From positions 15,497,763 to 15,561,762 of the forward strand of contig CM070601.1 in assembly GCA_036346395.1 (NCBI GenBank): DNA of 64,000 bases, in the 5' to 3' direction. A program made the position numbers and the translations under genes. This DNA comes from Hsuehochloa calcarea (Eukaryota > Streptophyta > Magnoliopsida > Poales > Poaceae). Under the pieces are notes generated by a model. The model searched no databases and was not told the DNA's origin. It worked only from the letters and a program-made list of their open reading frames with translations. Of the stretch, positions 46,575 through 58,696 are shown in pieces. Numbering within the stretch: position 1 is the stretch's first letter; each line of letters begins with the position of its first letter.

Positions 46575-49500
46575 TGTAACATACTAAATTTTACTTTTTC
46601 TAAAATTTAATTTCAAATTAATTAATTAAAAGTTGTCTGGAATTTATTTGGATCTTATTTGTATTTTATGTGTAATACTGGAAGAAAATCTCAAATTCCA
46701 AAATTCTTTGTCCAATCTTAGTTCCGAAATTCAAATTCAAATTCAAATCTCTAAAAAAATATTCGTTCTAATCTCTTGGCCCAATCTTTTTATTTATTTA
46801 TTTATTTTTTTTCCCTTCTTTCTTTTTCTTCTTAAAAAAATATTATTTAAATAAAAAATGTGACTTCCCGTCAGTCACCCATCCGGGAATTCCTCCTGAG
46901 CGTGACTCACTTAATGTGGAGTTCCAATTGCACGCGCTACCAGCAAGCCATTTCAGTTTCAATTATTTAGTCTATCTCTTACTTCCTTTTATATCATGCA
47001 TCCTTTTCATCTTCTTCCTCTAGGCCGAGCCGAAGCTTTCTGTTCTTCGTCCGAAAATTCCAGATTTACGTTTCTTTTCTGTTCTCCTCGTCCGTTTCAC
47101 CAAATTCAATTCCGTTTGAACCGTTGCTTCCCCGTAATCACCGCGCCATTATCCTCATGCATTCAAATCCCCTTAAACCACAGCTCATCAATCAATTTGA
47201 CGTTTCTTTCAGTTTCGTAAGTGAGCTAAAACCGTCCCCTGTCATTCCTCTTGTTCCGGCGATTCATTTTACGAAAGAAGCTATAAATTGGTAAGATAGC
47301 TCTTCTTCGACCCCTTTGCATCCCCTCCAAGTCTCATAACCTCCGGAGCAATGACGGCATCAAATTTTCATTTTTCCGAACGACGGTCGTTTCACTCAAA
47401 TCATCGAATTCGTCGCCTCCGGTGAGCTAAAATTCGATTCTTTGCTACTGCATGATCTCCATCATCCACTCTACCTAGTGCTTACCTCCGTTTGTTCAAA
47501 TTTACGTCGAGTGTCGCCGCCGTGCACAACCATGTCGCCACCGCCGTTCCATGTCGCGTCGCTGCTGCCATGGTTCCCCGGTGAGCCGCTGCCATGGTTC
47601 CCCGGTCGCGCCGCTGCCTCCTAGGGGTAGAGTGACCCCATGGGCTCTCATTTTTAGGTTTGGCTAGCCACCTTGCCACCTCCCTCACTGGCGCCATTAC
47701 CTTGGTCGTGAGCTTGATGCTCCGTTTCTGCTCTGGAGGAAGAAGAAGTTTTGTAGAGTACTAGTATGTTGGCTTGGTGTATTTATCAATTTTTGAGCTT
47801 GCTCGGTTGGTTACTGGAGGTGTGGAAGTCCTCTGCCGTAGCTTGAGGTCCCAGGTTCGAACCCCCATTTCTACCATTTTCGGTTTCTATGAACAGTAAC
47901 TCTGAATAGTGTATTTCTGTTTTTTTTGTCATTTTATGTGTTAATCAATCTTCCAGATGTCCGTTCTCCTTCGTACGAACTCCAAATTCATCGATTCTTG
48001 ATCCTAAATTCAAATAAATTCATTATCTTTCTTCCAGTATATATTTTTTAATTTATTTGTTTTTTGTAATTTATTTGTATCGTTTCGCGTGTATAGAATC
48101 CGACGCTTTCGACACTAGTTTGGACCAACCGGACGCGGCAACCACAACCTACGTTGAAGGCGAGTCTCCTTTTACCACTTTGAACCTATGACTTGTAAAA
48201 TATGTTTTCAGTTTTAAAAATTATTATGTATTGCTAATTTATTTAAATGATAAGTTAAACTGTAGGTTGTTAGTTAAAAACCTAAATTTGCTATTATCAT
48301 CCTTGATATGCGATATCCTACATCTTTGTAACCCTAGTGTAGGAAAGTCTGTATTATTGAATACAATATTGCAGAATAGTTTGATATGGTAGAATTGCTT
48401 AGACGTGCTTTGTTCCTGTTTAACCTTTGGTGGAGAAAAATCTTTATTATTTGTTATGCTTTAAATTTTGAAAAATATTTGACATTAGGTAATGTCAATA
48501 TTTGGAAAAAAAATAAAAATGGTGGAAAATATTTTAGACTAGGGTGGGTGGCATGAGTCTGGTTTGTCTCACCCTGATCGATTAAGGACCGACTCTTGTG
48601 TTTATTCAAACCAAGCATTACCGTACAACCACATGTCCTAAATGGGAAGGATATGGCTGAATAATTTACTATGTTCTAGCATTACGCCCGCAGACTGTAG
48701 ATAGCAGGTTTTACCTGGTAGTGCAGACGATGGTAATTGACGTCCATGTCTGTCAAGGTTTGCGTCGGACGTTGGTAAAAGACGTCTAAGTCCGGGCAAG
48801 TTATTCCTCACAACGGTGAGCTCCGGGTCGATGGTAAATGACGTCCATGACTTGGGGTTAAGCTCATCGGGTGGGCTAGTGTTAGGATAAAGTATTGTAA
48901 AAGCCATGTGACAATCGCTTAGTCGCACACCTTTGGAAGTGTGTAAGCGGACAGTATAAGTTGATTATCTCGTGTGGATCAAGCTGTACAACCTCTGCAG
49001 AGTGTTAAAAACTATTCGAATAGCTATGCCCACGGTCAAGGGCGGGCAAGGTGCATATACATATGGTTCTGGCAGTTAGAGCCAGTTGAGCAGCTAGAGC
49101 TCGAATCTTGAAAACCTGGCGGTTAGAGCCTTTTTACTAATGTATGGTAGCTGGAACCTACATTAGAGCTTAATTTAATTTACTTTATCTTTTTAATCAC
49201 CTTTTGTCAAATGAGCTTTTTAAAAAGATGTTTAAACTTCAAATACTGCTTTGTGCAAATGAACCCTATATGCCAAATTGTTAAAGCTATGCATATACAT
49301 CATTTCCCAAGACTCGCGGAGTACTTTATGTACTCACATGCTACGCTCAACAAATCTCAGAAGTCTACGAAGATGCCGAGAACGACTACGACTACTTCGC
49401 CTGTCGCTTCGACGAAGGCTTCCTGGAGTACTAGGCTGCGTTTCCCCAGTCGAATGCCGGTGGGCAATTTGATAGGTCACCACTCGAAGTTTACTCTTTT

Positions 49501-49702
49501 GTTGTTTCCGCTGCTGTAAGACTTAAGGTCTTTTGACCTCTTTTGTAATAAGTGGTCATAAGGCCAGTACTCAGTTATTTACTAATGTTATTTCGTGATT
49601 CGAACTGGTTATCAACAATGTTTCCACTGTGTGCACTTGCTACTGATCTGGGACTGGTGCAGAAATACACAGATGGTTCGAATTCAAAATCCGGTCCTGA
49701 CA
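46575..49702 (+). repeat. 3' LTR of the gypsy element, about 3.1 kb
   Basis: TGTAACATA start after a purine tract and GGTCCTGACA end. Contains a (TTTA)n run at 46788-46806. A GGTTCGAACCC at 47854-47864 resembles a tRNA T-loop, but no clover-leaf could be built around it. Confidence 0.75.
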
Positions 49703-50244
49703 TTTTTTCTTCCGCATCAAGAGCAGCAATGAGATCCTCAACAAAAATCTCTTCCTCTTGTGCTTTAAGCTATTGACAAAATCTCGTCATATTGTAAGAA
49801 GTTTGGCAATATGACAAAAAATTGGCAACAATACTTGCAACCACAAACTTAGGAGGCAACACACAGCGCAACAATGGGAAGCCTGTGAAACTATCGACTT
49901 ATCCCCATCCATGCTGAAGTCGAAGAACTCCTTGCATATGTAGAGCCAGCGACCAGCCTTAGTTTCCGCATATTTATGCTCTAGTGCATCTCATAACTCT
50001 GTGACGGACTTGAAGTCCGTGTACACATCATAGAGCTGGCATACCACTATGGTCAGAATGCACCCAAGGGTAATGTTGTTCGCATCATTGAACTCCATGT
50101 ATTTTTCAATCATAAATGGATACTGCGGATGGATAACCCACCATAACACCAAAGACACGAGCCAAAATTGGGACCTAGTCTGTCATCTATGAAAGTTCTG
50201 ACTAGAAATCTCCTAAGTTTCATAACATCAGAAGCAATGGTCAT
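49703..50244 (-). pseudogene. Copia gag N-terminal remnant (minus-strand element)
   Basis: Starts at ATG 50244 (MTIASDVMKLRRFLVRTFID). Later NDANNITLGCILTIVVCQLY and KYAETKAGRWLYICKEFF match the gag core of copia elements, with frame shifts between. It is cut at 49703 by the gypsy LTR. Confidence 0.65.
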
Positions 50245-50289
50245 TACTGAATCACAAAAATATTCGCAATAATGTTCCTAGATTGTTGA

Positions 50290-51276
50290 AAACATAGGCA
50301 ATATTTTAATTCCAGATTTTACTAGGAGGGAAAAAATTCACAAATGACTAGTGATGCATAAATCAATAATTAACAACAGACAACATATTGTATTTTGAAA
50401 TATACGCAAGAACAGGAATATAACATATTCGATCTATCACGAGAATGACTTAAAGTAGGGTTTGATGAAGAATAGGAAGCATCGCAGACGCAATCGTGGA
50501 AGTAGACGACATCGAGGAAGAAGTCGAGCGGTCGTGCGAATGTGCTACCGAGAAACCTTATTATCGTGTCGTGCAAATACTCTCTGCGATAATGGTTTGG
50601 AGATTGCTGCTCTCCTCCCTTCTCGGTGCACACCGAATAAAGAAGACTAGCGTGGTACAACAGCTCAACAACACAACACTATTTTCCTATGGAGGAAGAT
50701 AATACAAGAAAGAAATAGAGAAAATTTTCTTATGTTTTATTATGGACGTCTCGACTCTTATAAGGACAAAGTATTTACTCTTTAGTAACTGTTGTAACTA
50801 ACCCCAAAATAAGTCGTTGATAGCTGCTAATTTAAACCAATTAATGGTATTTATGCGGTGTCTAACAGCTCTTGATCAATTCAAACAAAAGAAGAGAGAA
50901 ATGGACAATTAACTAAATGGGTAGGTTATAGTCACTCACGGCCAGTCACTCACGACCAACTCGTAACTCCTTACATCCAGTTCGTTTCTAATCACGATCA
51001 GGTCGTAGTTCCTCATGATCATCTCGTAACTTCTTATGATCAGTTTGTAACTGGTCACGACCACATAATAACCATTTATAACTGGTCATAACTTACCCCA
51101 ACCAGTTTATGATCGTGCACGACCAGCTCATGAACTATTTGCAACTCCTTACGACAAGTCGATTTCTGGTCAGATAGTCTTTCGACCAATTGAACTACTT
51201 CTCACGTTAGGCTAAACTATGCATGCTTTGAAATTTCCTATGAAAATGAGCCTCATAAATTGGCCAATTTCCAACA
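50290..51276 (-). repeat. 5' LTR of the minus-strand copia element
   Basis: About 987 bp; minus-strand start TGTTGGAAATTGGCCAATTT. Repeated GACCAG / TGATCA motifs at 50940-51190 match those in the other LTR. Confidence 0.75.
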
Positions 51277-51631
51277 GCTTAGCCATCACGTACGAGAAAA
51301 TAAAGTTCTTGAGCACCGCACACACGGATGGCACATGGTGAAGTCGGCCGGTACGATCTTGTTAGAAACTAATCGTGCACCGGCGCACCCACGGAAAGAC
51401 GCAATGTGCGCGCTCGCGCCGTGCATTTTGGGATGGTCGATCTCAATCCGCCGCGCTTCGGTTTGGCGCCTGCCTTCACCACGCACGCTGGCACCATCTC
51501 CCACTGGCCACCACCCTTCACCCATACGTACGTAGTCTCGTGGACTCTGGTGCCTTGTTGGGCCAGAAGTTTTGTTGTGCTTGTCTTTCCGTCTCTTGGC
51601 AACTCACCAGTTGCTTCTGCTGGAAACAGGA

Positions 51632-52086
51632 TAGTATTTACTAGTGTACTACTACTATCTCAACGACCCCATTTGTCTGACATGGACTCGGATTATGTCT
51701 ACTCGAAATGGACTCATATCATCATCCTCTGATGATGAACCGATGATCTAGATCGAATGATTTGAAAAAAGAGGTAGGTCCTTTTCTCCATTTTTTGATT
51801 GAGAAATTGATCCAGATTGTTAAACGCACGAACCAACCGTCGAGAAGCCGTGCGATTCTCTAGCTTAGGTCCATGTCAAAATTAGCAAAGTAGTGTAGAA
51901 CTCTCAGATTCTAGAACCATCTGTTGCGTCTTTGTCCATCTCCATCCCCTCTAGTTTCTTTCTTCCACTCCTCGTCCACGGTGGCCACCAACACTCCCCA
52001 GCCACTCACAACCTCCACGTGTCGTCTAATCCAACCATCAGTCCCAAATCCAGAGCACCACATTCCCTGCCACTACAACCACCTGG
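51632..52086 (+). repeat. Upstream copy of the DUF4336-gene promoter/leader duplication
   Basis: Matches 52850-53328 over its length, from TAGTATTTACTAGTGT through CACCACATTCCCTGCC to CACCTGG, with scattered differences. Confidence 0.8.
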
Positions 52087-52849
52087 AGAGGAAAACAACA
52101 TTTCAACATCTCAAAACAAAAAAAGAGGAAACATCTGGAGAGTAAAACAAATCTCCAACAAATCAAACACAAAAAATACATCTCACCACAAACAAACACC
52201 ACAAGATCTGGGCAGCTCCGACATTGTAGCTGGAGGAACGTGGCAGATGGTACGCATCAGCATCGTGTCACCGTGTCACCTCCCTCTATTTCCACTCTAG
52301 ATTGTTGTCATGGATTCCTCCCTCCTCCCCTATTCCCTATTTTGCAGCGACGCATCATTACGCATGTCACCTATGTCTGCTTGAAGAGTTCATCACTCTG
52401 AACTGGATGGAATCTGCAGTGCCGCTCATTCCTGGATCCTCCCTCGGATCGCTGCCGTTTTGGAGAGGAAGCTAGGAGGATATAGGGGATGAGGAGAAGG
52501 AGAGGTGTGGGAGGAGTATTTGGAAAATTGAGAGGCTCTGGTAGGCAGGTAGATCCGTGAGGGAGAGCTTAGCAGAGAAAGAGAAGAAGAGACATGGAGC
52601 TAGAAGAGAGTTATAAATGAGTGAATGGTGTTTAAACCTTGGGTGATGTGGATGGATAAGAGACCGTAGGAGTGAAACGTCAGCCTGCGTGATTCTTGCT
52701 CTAGAGATAAGGAACGAGTGGAGATAAGAAATAAGTGGTGACCGGTGAGAGAGGCATATGGACAGGTGGGGAAAAGTGAAAGTGAAATGAGGTGAAACAC
52801 GTGTCTGATTTTTTCTTTGCTTAGTACATATGTGTCATAGTGTTTTTCC
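52087..52849. other. Spacer between the two promoter copies
   Basis: About 760 bases of non-coding sequence, with a purine-rich section at 52450-52620. No gene or named element is recognised. Confidence 0.4.
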
Positions 52850-53328
52850 TAGTATTACTAGTGTGCTACTACTATCTCAACAACCTCACTTGTCTGATAT
52901 GAACTTGGATTATGTCTACTCAAATAGACTTGGATCATCATCACCTGATTATGAACCGATGATCTAGGTCGAATGATTTGAAAAAAAAAAGAGGTAGGTT
53001 TTTTTTTCTCTATTTTTAATTGAGAAATTGATCAAGATAGTTAAACGCGTGAACCAACCGCCGAGAAGCCGTGCAATTCTCTAGCTGCAGTCCATGTCAA
53101 AATTAGCAAAGTAGTGTAGCGCTCCGCTCGAGCAAGACACTTCGAAATCTATCCATCCGTTGCGTCTTCGTCCGTCTCCATCCCCTCTAGTTTCTTTCTT
53201 CCACTCCACTACTCGTCCACGGTGGCCACCAGCACTCCTCAGCCACTCACAGCCTCCACGTGTCGTCCAATCCAACCATCAGTCCCAAATCCAGAGCACC
53301 ACATTCCCCGCCACTACAACCACCTGGC
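52850..53328 (+). promoter_or_regulatory. Proximal promoter/leader of the DUF4336 gene (second copy of the duplication)
   Basis: The repeat ends 55 bases before the ATG at 53384, so it includes the likely promoter and most of the 5' untranslated region. It contains a CCACGTGTCG motif (G-box core CACGTG) near 53256, present also in the upstream copy near 52016. Confidence 0.6.
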
Positions 53329-53383
53329 GTCCAAATTTCCCCAGCCGTGAACTCCGAATTGGTCCACACCACAGCCAGCAACA

Positions 53384-56300
53384 ATGTCTGCCGCAGCATC
53401 CGTCGCTTCCACCCCGCGGCCGCTCCGGCTCCGCGCGACGCCGGGCTGGGCGCTCGGCGCGGCCCACCACAATACCCTGCCGCTCCACGGCAGCCGCAGG
53501 CTGCGCCTCGCCGTCTCGGCCTCCACCACCGAGGAAACCAGCCGCCGTGGTGGGCCCGAGCGGTTCTACTTCAACTTCACCGGGTTCCCCTTCCCGCTGG
53601 GCCCCTTCCTCAACAGGCGCACCATCCGCACCGAGGTTAGTAATCGCTCGCCAAACGCCTCGTTTCGCTACGTCTTTGCCGCGAAAAAAAAGTCCTAATT
53701 TTCTTTATCGTTGCCGCACGCCGTTGAACGACCGAATCAGGCCGTGAAGGGCAGCATATGGCTGTTCGAGCAGGAGCAGGCTCTGGGATTCAGCAGCGTC
53801 TCCACCAACATCCGCATGACCGTCGTCAAGCTCAAGTCCGGCGGGCTCTGGGTGCACGCCCCCATCGCGCCGACCAAGGAGTGCATCAAGGTTGCCCCAA
53901 ATTTCCATTTTTTTACAACCAAGCAACACTTGCGCAGCTACGCAACTAACGGAGCAATTACTTGGTGTCATGCAGCTGCTCAAGGAGCTGGACGCGCCGG
54001 TGGAGTACATCGTGCTGCCGACCTTCGCGTACGAGCACAAGATCTTCGTCGGGCCCTTCTCCAGGAAGTTCCCCAAGGCGCAGATATGGGTGGCGCCCAG
54101 GCAGTGGAGCTGGCCCGTCAACCTGCCGCTCGAGTTCTTCGGGATCTTCCGGGCCAAGTCCCTCCAAGACGAGGACGACTCCACCCCGTGGGCGGGCGAG
54201 ATCGAGCAGAAGGTGCTCAGCTCGCCGGAAGTTGGTATTCTCACTACACATTTCGACCATTGTTTCATACATTGATGCATTTTGTACATGGTATCTGTTT
54301 GTAATGGTGTGATTTGGGTTCTTTCAGGGATTGGGCCTTATGTGGAAGTAGCGTTCTATCATAGGCCTTCGCGGACATTGCTGGTGACGGATGCTGTCAT
54401 TTTTGTTCCTCGGCAGCCGCCGGAGTGTATCAGCAAAGAATCGTTGTTGGCATCTGCCAAGAACGGCTTGGCAGTGAAAATATTGAGCAAAGGGAAAGAG
54501 GTTCCTGATGAACCGGTTGTGGACAATAAGCTGAACCGACAGAAGGGTAACTGCAGTCTAATAGTGGATGTGTCCCCGTACTATCTAAGTACTCCATTTC
54601 TGAAGTAATTGCCATTACAATAAAACAAGAATTAGCTGAAATTAGTGAAACCTCGTGCTTATATTTTAATTCTGGAAATGTGGTTCAGACTAAAAAATGC
54701 TACTGCAGAAGCATGTTAATGTCCACCTAGTTCAATTAGCCTTCTACATTTTCGAAAGCAGCAACCTTCAGTAGAGGAAGGTCGATTTTGCCAGCCCAGC
54801 ATCTCTGCGTTATTTCTGTTGCTCCGGCTTTCGCATGTGACTGTTGTTATATGAAAACTCTGTGTCCTCACTTAGCAATCACATTCTTTCTGAAGCTTCA
54901 GTGTATCCATTTCCTAGTTGCCTAATGCGGTAATGCCTACTATTATCTTTTTTCCCTCAAGAATACCAAATGCCTATATCAGTTATGGTATCTTTGCTAT
55001 TTATTATCTTCAACACTGATCTTCTCTATTATTTCGAGATTGCTGGTGATCAAAATGGGTGTACTCAGATATTTAATTTTCTGTTCAAAGCTCAATGTGT
55101 CAGATGAAAACAACAGCATAATTGTTTGTTGCATAGGACAAAGTCATATACCTAATATATTGAATTAATAATATTGACAGATTTGGAGTAACCTTGTTTA
55201 TCTTACACCAGGATGGGAGAGAATGGTACTTCAGATATTATTTCTTGGTCCCTCAAATCTTCTGGAGCCAAACGAAAGTTTTGCTCAAATGTCACAAAAA
55301 TTGATTGTTTCACCAATTGTCAAGACACTCGTTTTCAGCAAAGTTCCAGAGAAGGTATGTTGATGTGGTGAATGAAATCTGTAGCATCGCATAGCATTCT
55401 GTTGACACCTTGCTGAAAGTGTTCTATTGTTATTACAATTTCTGAAACATTCACTGCCACCTAGAACGTACGAATCGTGACTTCATGAGTAGGCTGTGTT
55501 TTTCATAGGGGTGACCTATAGCTATAGGGGTCATAAACATTAATTATGCTTTTCAGTAGGGCCACACATTATTAGCCTATTAAGCCTTAAAAACCTTCAA
55601 GTTGTTACAAGTTATGCGATACATACTGTGAGGAGCATTGGATGTAAATATTTTTAGTAACTACTCATTGAATGTGACATACTTAGAATTATCTTTGTTA
55701 CACAGACCATGGCTAGAACATCTGGAAGCAGATATATGGTTCAGGCATCCTTTCCATGTGGTATCCTGATTATACACTTGCATGTTGTAGTCTTCTACGC
55801 AGCAGCGAAGTGCTGCAGTGGAATGACCTGATCCTGCCAGAGTACCAGTAACCTTTCTGGTGTTTTCTGAGTTACTACTTCCATATTTCACATATTCCTA
55901 GCTAGTACATTTGCTTTAACAAGACACTTAAAGCACAATGGTTCATCTTATCTGATTTGTATTAGCTCCTACTGCATTTGCTTGCAACCTTAAGGCACCG
56001 TTGGCCGTAGCACTACATGGTTATGCACGAACCACATGGTTAACACTTCCACGTACTCCTTCCACGCTATTAAGATTATCTGCTTCTGCAGGTGAGAGAC
56101 TGGGTCGACACGATCGCTTCAGACTGGCGATTCAGACGGATAATTCCTGCTCACTTCGCAGCCCCAATCAACGCGAGCCGGTCAGACTTCTTGGCTGCCT
56201 TCGCTTTTCTTGACGAGTTCCTCGCCGAGCGCTCTGCTGCATCACCTAGCCTCTCTCTCCTCTTCGCCTCGCTCATGGGCAAGGCGGCTAGCTACTTCCC

Positions 56301-56391
56301 CCCGGATGACATGAAGACCCTCTCATCCCTCGACGAGTTCTTGGTTTCAGTTGGTGCCGTAAAGAAGACCGTCTCCGGAAGGAAGCGATGA
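53384..56391 (+). CDS. DUF4336-family protein, probably plastid-targeted, six exons, 440 aa
   Basis: Exons are 53384-53635, 53741-53890, 53976-54234, 54328-54546, 55212-55354 and 56092-56391; all junctions are GT-AG and keep frame. The first ~45 residues (MSAAASVASTPRPLRLRATP) are rich in Ala, Ser and Arg and poor in acids, like a chloroplast transit peptide. The core, residues about 90-300, contains STNIRMTVVKLKSGGLWVHA, PVEYIVLPTFAYEHKIFVGP and WVAPRQWSWPVNLPLEFFGI, which I recognise as DUF4336, a family of plants and cyanobacteria with unknown activity and a layout recalling metallo-hydrolase-like folds (weak inference). The C-terminal exon (VRDWVDTIASDWRFRRIIPA) closes the domain. The gene appears intact. 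Confidence 0.85.
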
Positions 56392-58354
56392 TATAGAGAG
56401 AAACAGTTGTTCTATTGTCCATATTTTTGTTTAAGAAGAGCTAGTTACTGCTGTACATGGTTTACACCGTTTAAATTTGTATGTAGTTAGTACTTATTCA
56501 GGAGGAAATGGTCTCTTGGATTTATATTGTGTGTATCTTATTGAAGTCCATAGAAAGCTCAATATTACTGCACAACTGAAATTTTAATGTTTTTTCCATC
56601 AAGATATTTTCTTGCCCGACCTGCAGCAGAGGGGCACTACTGCTACATTCGTGTTCATTTACCACGGGGTGGTGGTGTTTAATTTAGACTTTAGAGGGCA
56701 CAAGATTGGAATGCTAGCTATGCACGATTGCTGTGGAGTTATTCCTTGTCCGATCGACTTCTGTTCAGTTAATGAACAAGGACTACCTCCATGAGCCGAC
56801 ACACGCCGAAGTACACTCGCTGTATCTTCACGCGTCAGACAATAACCTCATTAACCAACACATTTCACATCGAAGTGCCTCCTACTCCCATCACTTCTCA
56901 AATAGTCCTATTGCACTAACAGTAATAGTATACTACTCTTCACTATCCGTAGTTGGATATACTCCATACTCTTCACTATCCGTGGTTGGATAATAATAGT
57001 ACTTACTTTGTTCCTAAAGAATCTTAGATTGAGTTTTTGGCGCGTTTCGCCTTGTTTTGAAACAAAATACCAAATGTATCCATCCTCCCCTACGCGTCCG
57101 AAAGAACAAAATTGACACCATGGTAAACTGAACAGGCAACTTGTGTCCCCTACCGCATTCTCTATCAGCGGAAGCCACGTACCACCTTCTCGGTCCATAG
57201 GTAGATCATCTACCGCGCTTCTAGTCTACGGTAGACCACCTACTGCTCTCCCAGTCCACAGTAGGAATGTGTGTATGTCATGTTTCCGCAGACCAAAAGC
57301 GAGGCATATGGGTTCTGCGGACTAGGAGCATGGCATATGATTTCCGTGGCCTGGGAGCGCGGTACATGACCTGTCTAACATATCGCGATGTTATTTTTAT
57401 AATTTTGTACGAACAGATATTACTTTCGATATTATACGTAAAAAATGCGTCAATTTAGCCGAGCCAAATAACAATGGTGAATGGGTATTAAACAGCAGTG
57501 AAGAACTACTAGTAAATGTGGTATACTGAATGAAGACAAGCAGCTGTGGATGGGCAAACCTTATCCTTATCCTAACTCAGAAGGTCAGAGAACTGACATC
57601 CTTGTCAGATCAGGAAGTTAAGTTAGTTATCACAGTCAGAAGTAATATGCCGACCACCAGTGAAAAAATGACTGGAGTACCCACTGTAACTCAAAAGGAC
57701 GGGTAAATGCGAAGGCAGGCCAAAGCCGCGAAACTAATGCAAAAGGTGAAACTGTCGAGCGCCATTAATTTCTCCAACATTTTCCCGTCACATGAAGAGG
57801 CAGAGCACATTAACTAGCGGCGCTGCATGCACCGCAACGCCGACGCCGACCACAGGGAGAGCATGTGCGCGCGCGCATGACCTCATTTTCTCCTCCAGAT
57901 ACAGGGAAAAGAGGAGAAAAGATGGCGCCTTTGTCTTCTTATTCATGCCCAACAGTCCAGGCCGTCAGCCACAGGGAGAAAGAGATGGAAATGACAAATT
58001 CTACAGACGTCACCGCAAAAAACTTGCAATTTTGCATTGAATAATGCAGGCCAAGAAAGCTACAAGAACCCAAGAAATACTAGTAACAGCAAGCCAAGAA
58101 GACAGAACCAAGAATTGGGAGGAGGGAGAACCAGCCTATACATACACATCTATCTATGTTATTGCCATGCAGATGTAAGCATCTCCATCGATCCTCCATT
58201 GTAAGTCCTTTCCGAGCATCAAGAAGTGTACCGGAAAGCAAGAACAAGAGAGGACGACCCGTGCATGCGCTACTCGACCACGTAAGAACCCGGCTACCAG
58301 TCGATCCAAGAAAGCAAGAACTGGCCACGCTGCGTCGTCGGCGCGCGCTTCTCA
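56392..58354. other. Intergenic region between the DUF4336 and CLE genes
   Basis: Contains the two genes' 3' ends (the genes converge). ACTCTTCACTATCCGTnGTTGGAT is present twice at 56936-56991. The stretch 57130-57350 holds short CTACCG/CGGTAGA-like inverted motifs. No gene is supported. Confidence 0.45.
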
Positions 58355-58696
58355 TCAGTTGTGCAGCGGGTTCGGCCCCGTCGGGACGAGCCGCTTGGCG
58401 ACGCCGTAGCGCATGTCGACCTCCTCCCCGCCGTCGCGTCCCGGCGGCGGCAGCGGCACCGGCCGGTGGTGGTGGTGTCCGCCTCCTCTGCCGCGCCTTA
58501 GGCGCAGCTCTTGGCACCAGGACAGCGGCATGGCCGCCGGGTGCGAGCTGCGGGGGTCGCACATCCGGGCGAGGAGCGCATCGTCGGCGGATAGCTCCGG
58601 CGCACTCCCGCGGCGCGGCGACGGCAGGGCGGAGGAGAGGAGGATCAGGGACGCCAAGAAGAGGAGACGGAGGCTCCAAGACCAAGAGGCCCCCAT
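58355..58696 (-). CDS. CLE-family signalling peptide precursor, 113 aa
   Basis: Single exon from ATG 58696 to TGA 58355. The start MGASWSWSLRLLFLASLILL is a signal peptide with likely cleavage after about residue 25. A variable, basic and His-rich middle follows (GGGHHHHRPVPLPPP). The protein ends with RLVPTGPNPLHN, a full 12-residue CLE motif at the extreme C-terminus. Mature CLE peptides are cut out, often hydroxylated and arabinosylated on the central prolines, and bind leucine-rich-repeat receptor kinases at the cell surface. The motif is closest, from memory, to Arabidopsis CLE9/CLE10 (one change, Thr for Ser). The gene is very GC-rich, which explains the long antisense open frame. A TTTAAAG on the minus strand near 58881 may be its TATA box. 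Confidence 0.85.
   Translation of the reverse strand: MGASWSWSLRLLFLASLILLSSALPSPRRGSAPELSADDALLARMCDPRSSHPAAMPLSWCQELRLRRGRGGGHHHHRPVPLPPPGRDGGEEVDMRYGVAKRLVPTGPNPLHN

Larger units (their letters stand above)
43250..49702 (+). mobile_element. 5'-truncated chromodomain gypsy element with its 3' LTR
   Basis: The element starts inside gag without any 5' LTR or primer-binding site. Pol follows, then a purine tract (TAAGGGGGGTAGGTT) and a 3.1-kb LTR (46575-49702) that begins TGTAACATACTAAA and ends CCGGTCCTGACA. Host copia gag sequence resumes right after it (VEDLIAALDAEEK on the minus strand). The left junction is near 43250, with part of the copia gag missing, so a deletion removed the gypsy 5' end and some host sequence. 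Confidence 0.8.
34905..51276 (-). mobile_element. Minus-strand copia element cut into three pieces by two later insertions
   Basis: The 3' LTR (about 34905-35863) and the 5' LTR (about 50290-51276) are divergent copies; on the minus strand both begin TGTTGGAAATTGGCC. Setting aside 38834-42433 and about 43250-49702, the remaining ~6.3 kb reads in copia order from right to left: leader, gag, zinc knuckle, protease, integrase, reverse transcriptase, RNase H, purine tract (GGCGGGGGT) and LTR. The two LTRs differ at many positions and the coding frame is broken throughout, so the element is old. Clear target-site duplications were not found. Confidence 0.8.

Noticed and set aside
47810..47880. tRNA gene suggested by GGTTCGAACCC
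   Set aside because: No acceptor stem or D and anticodon arms could be paired; probably a tRNA-like fragment inside the gypsy LTR.
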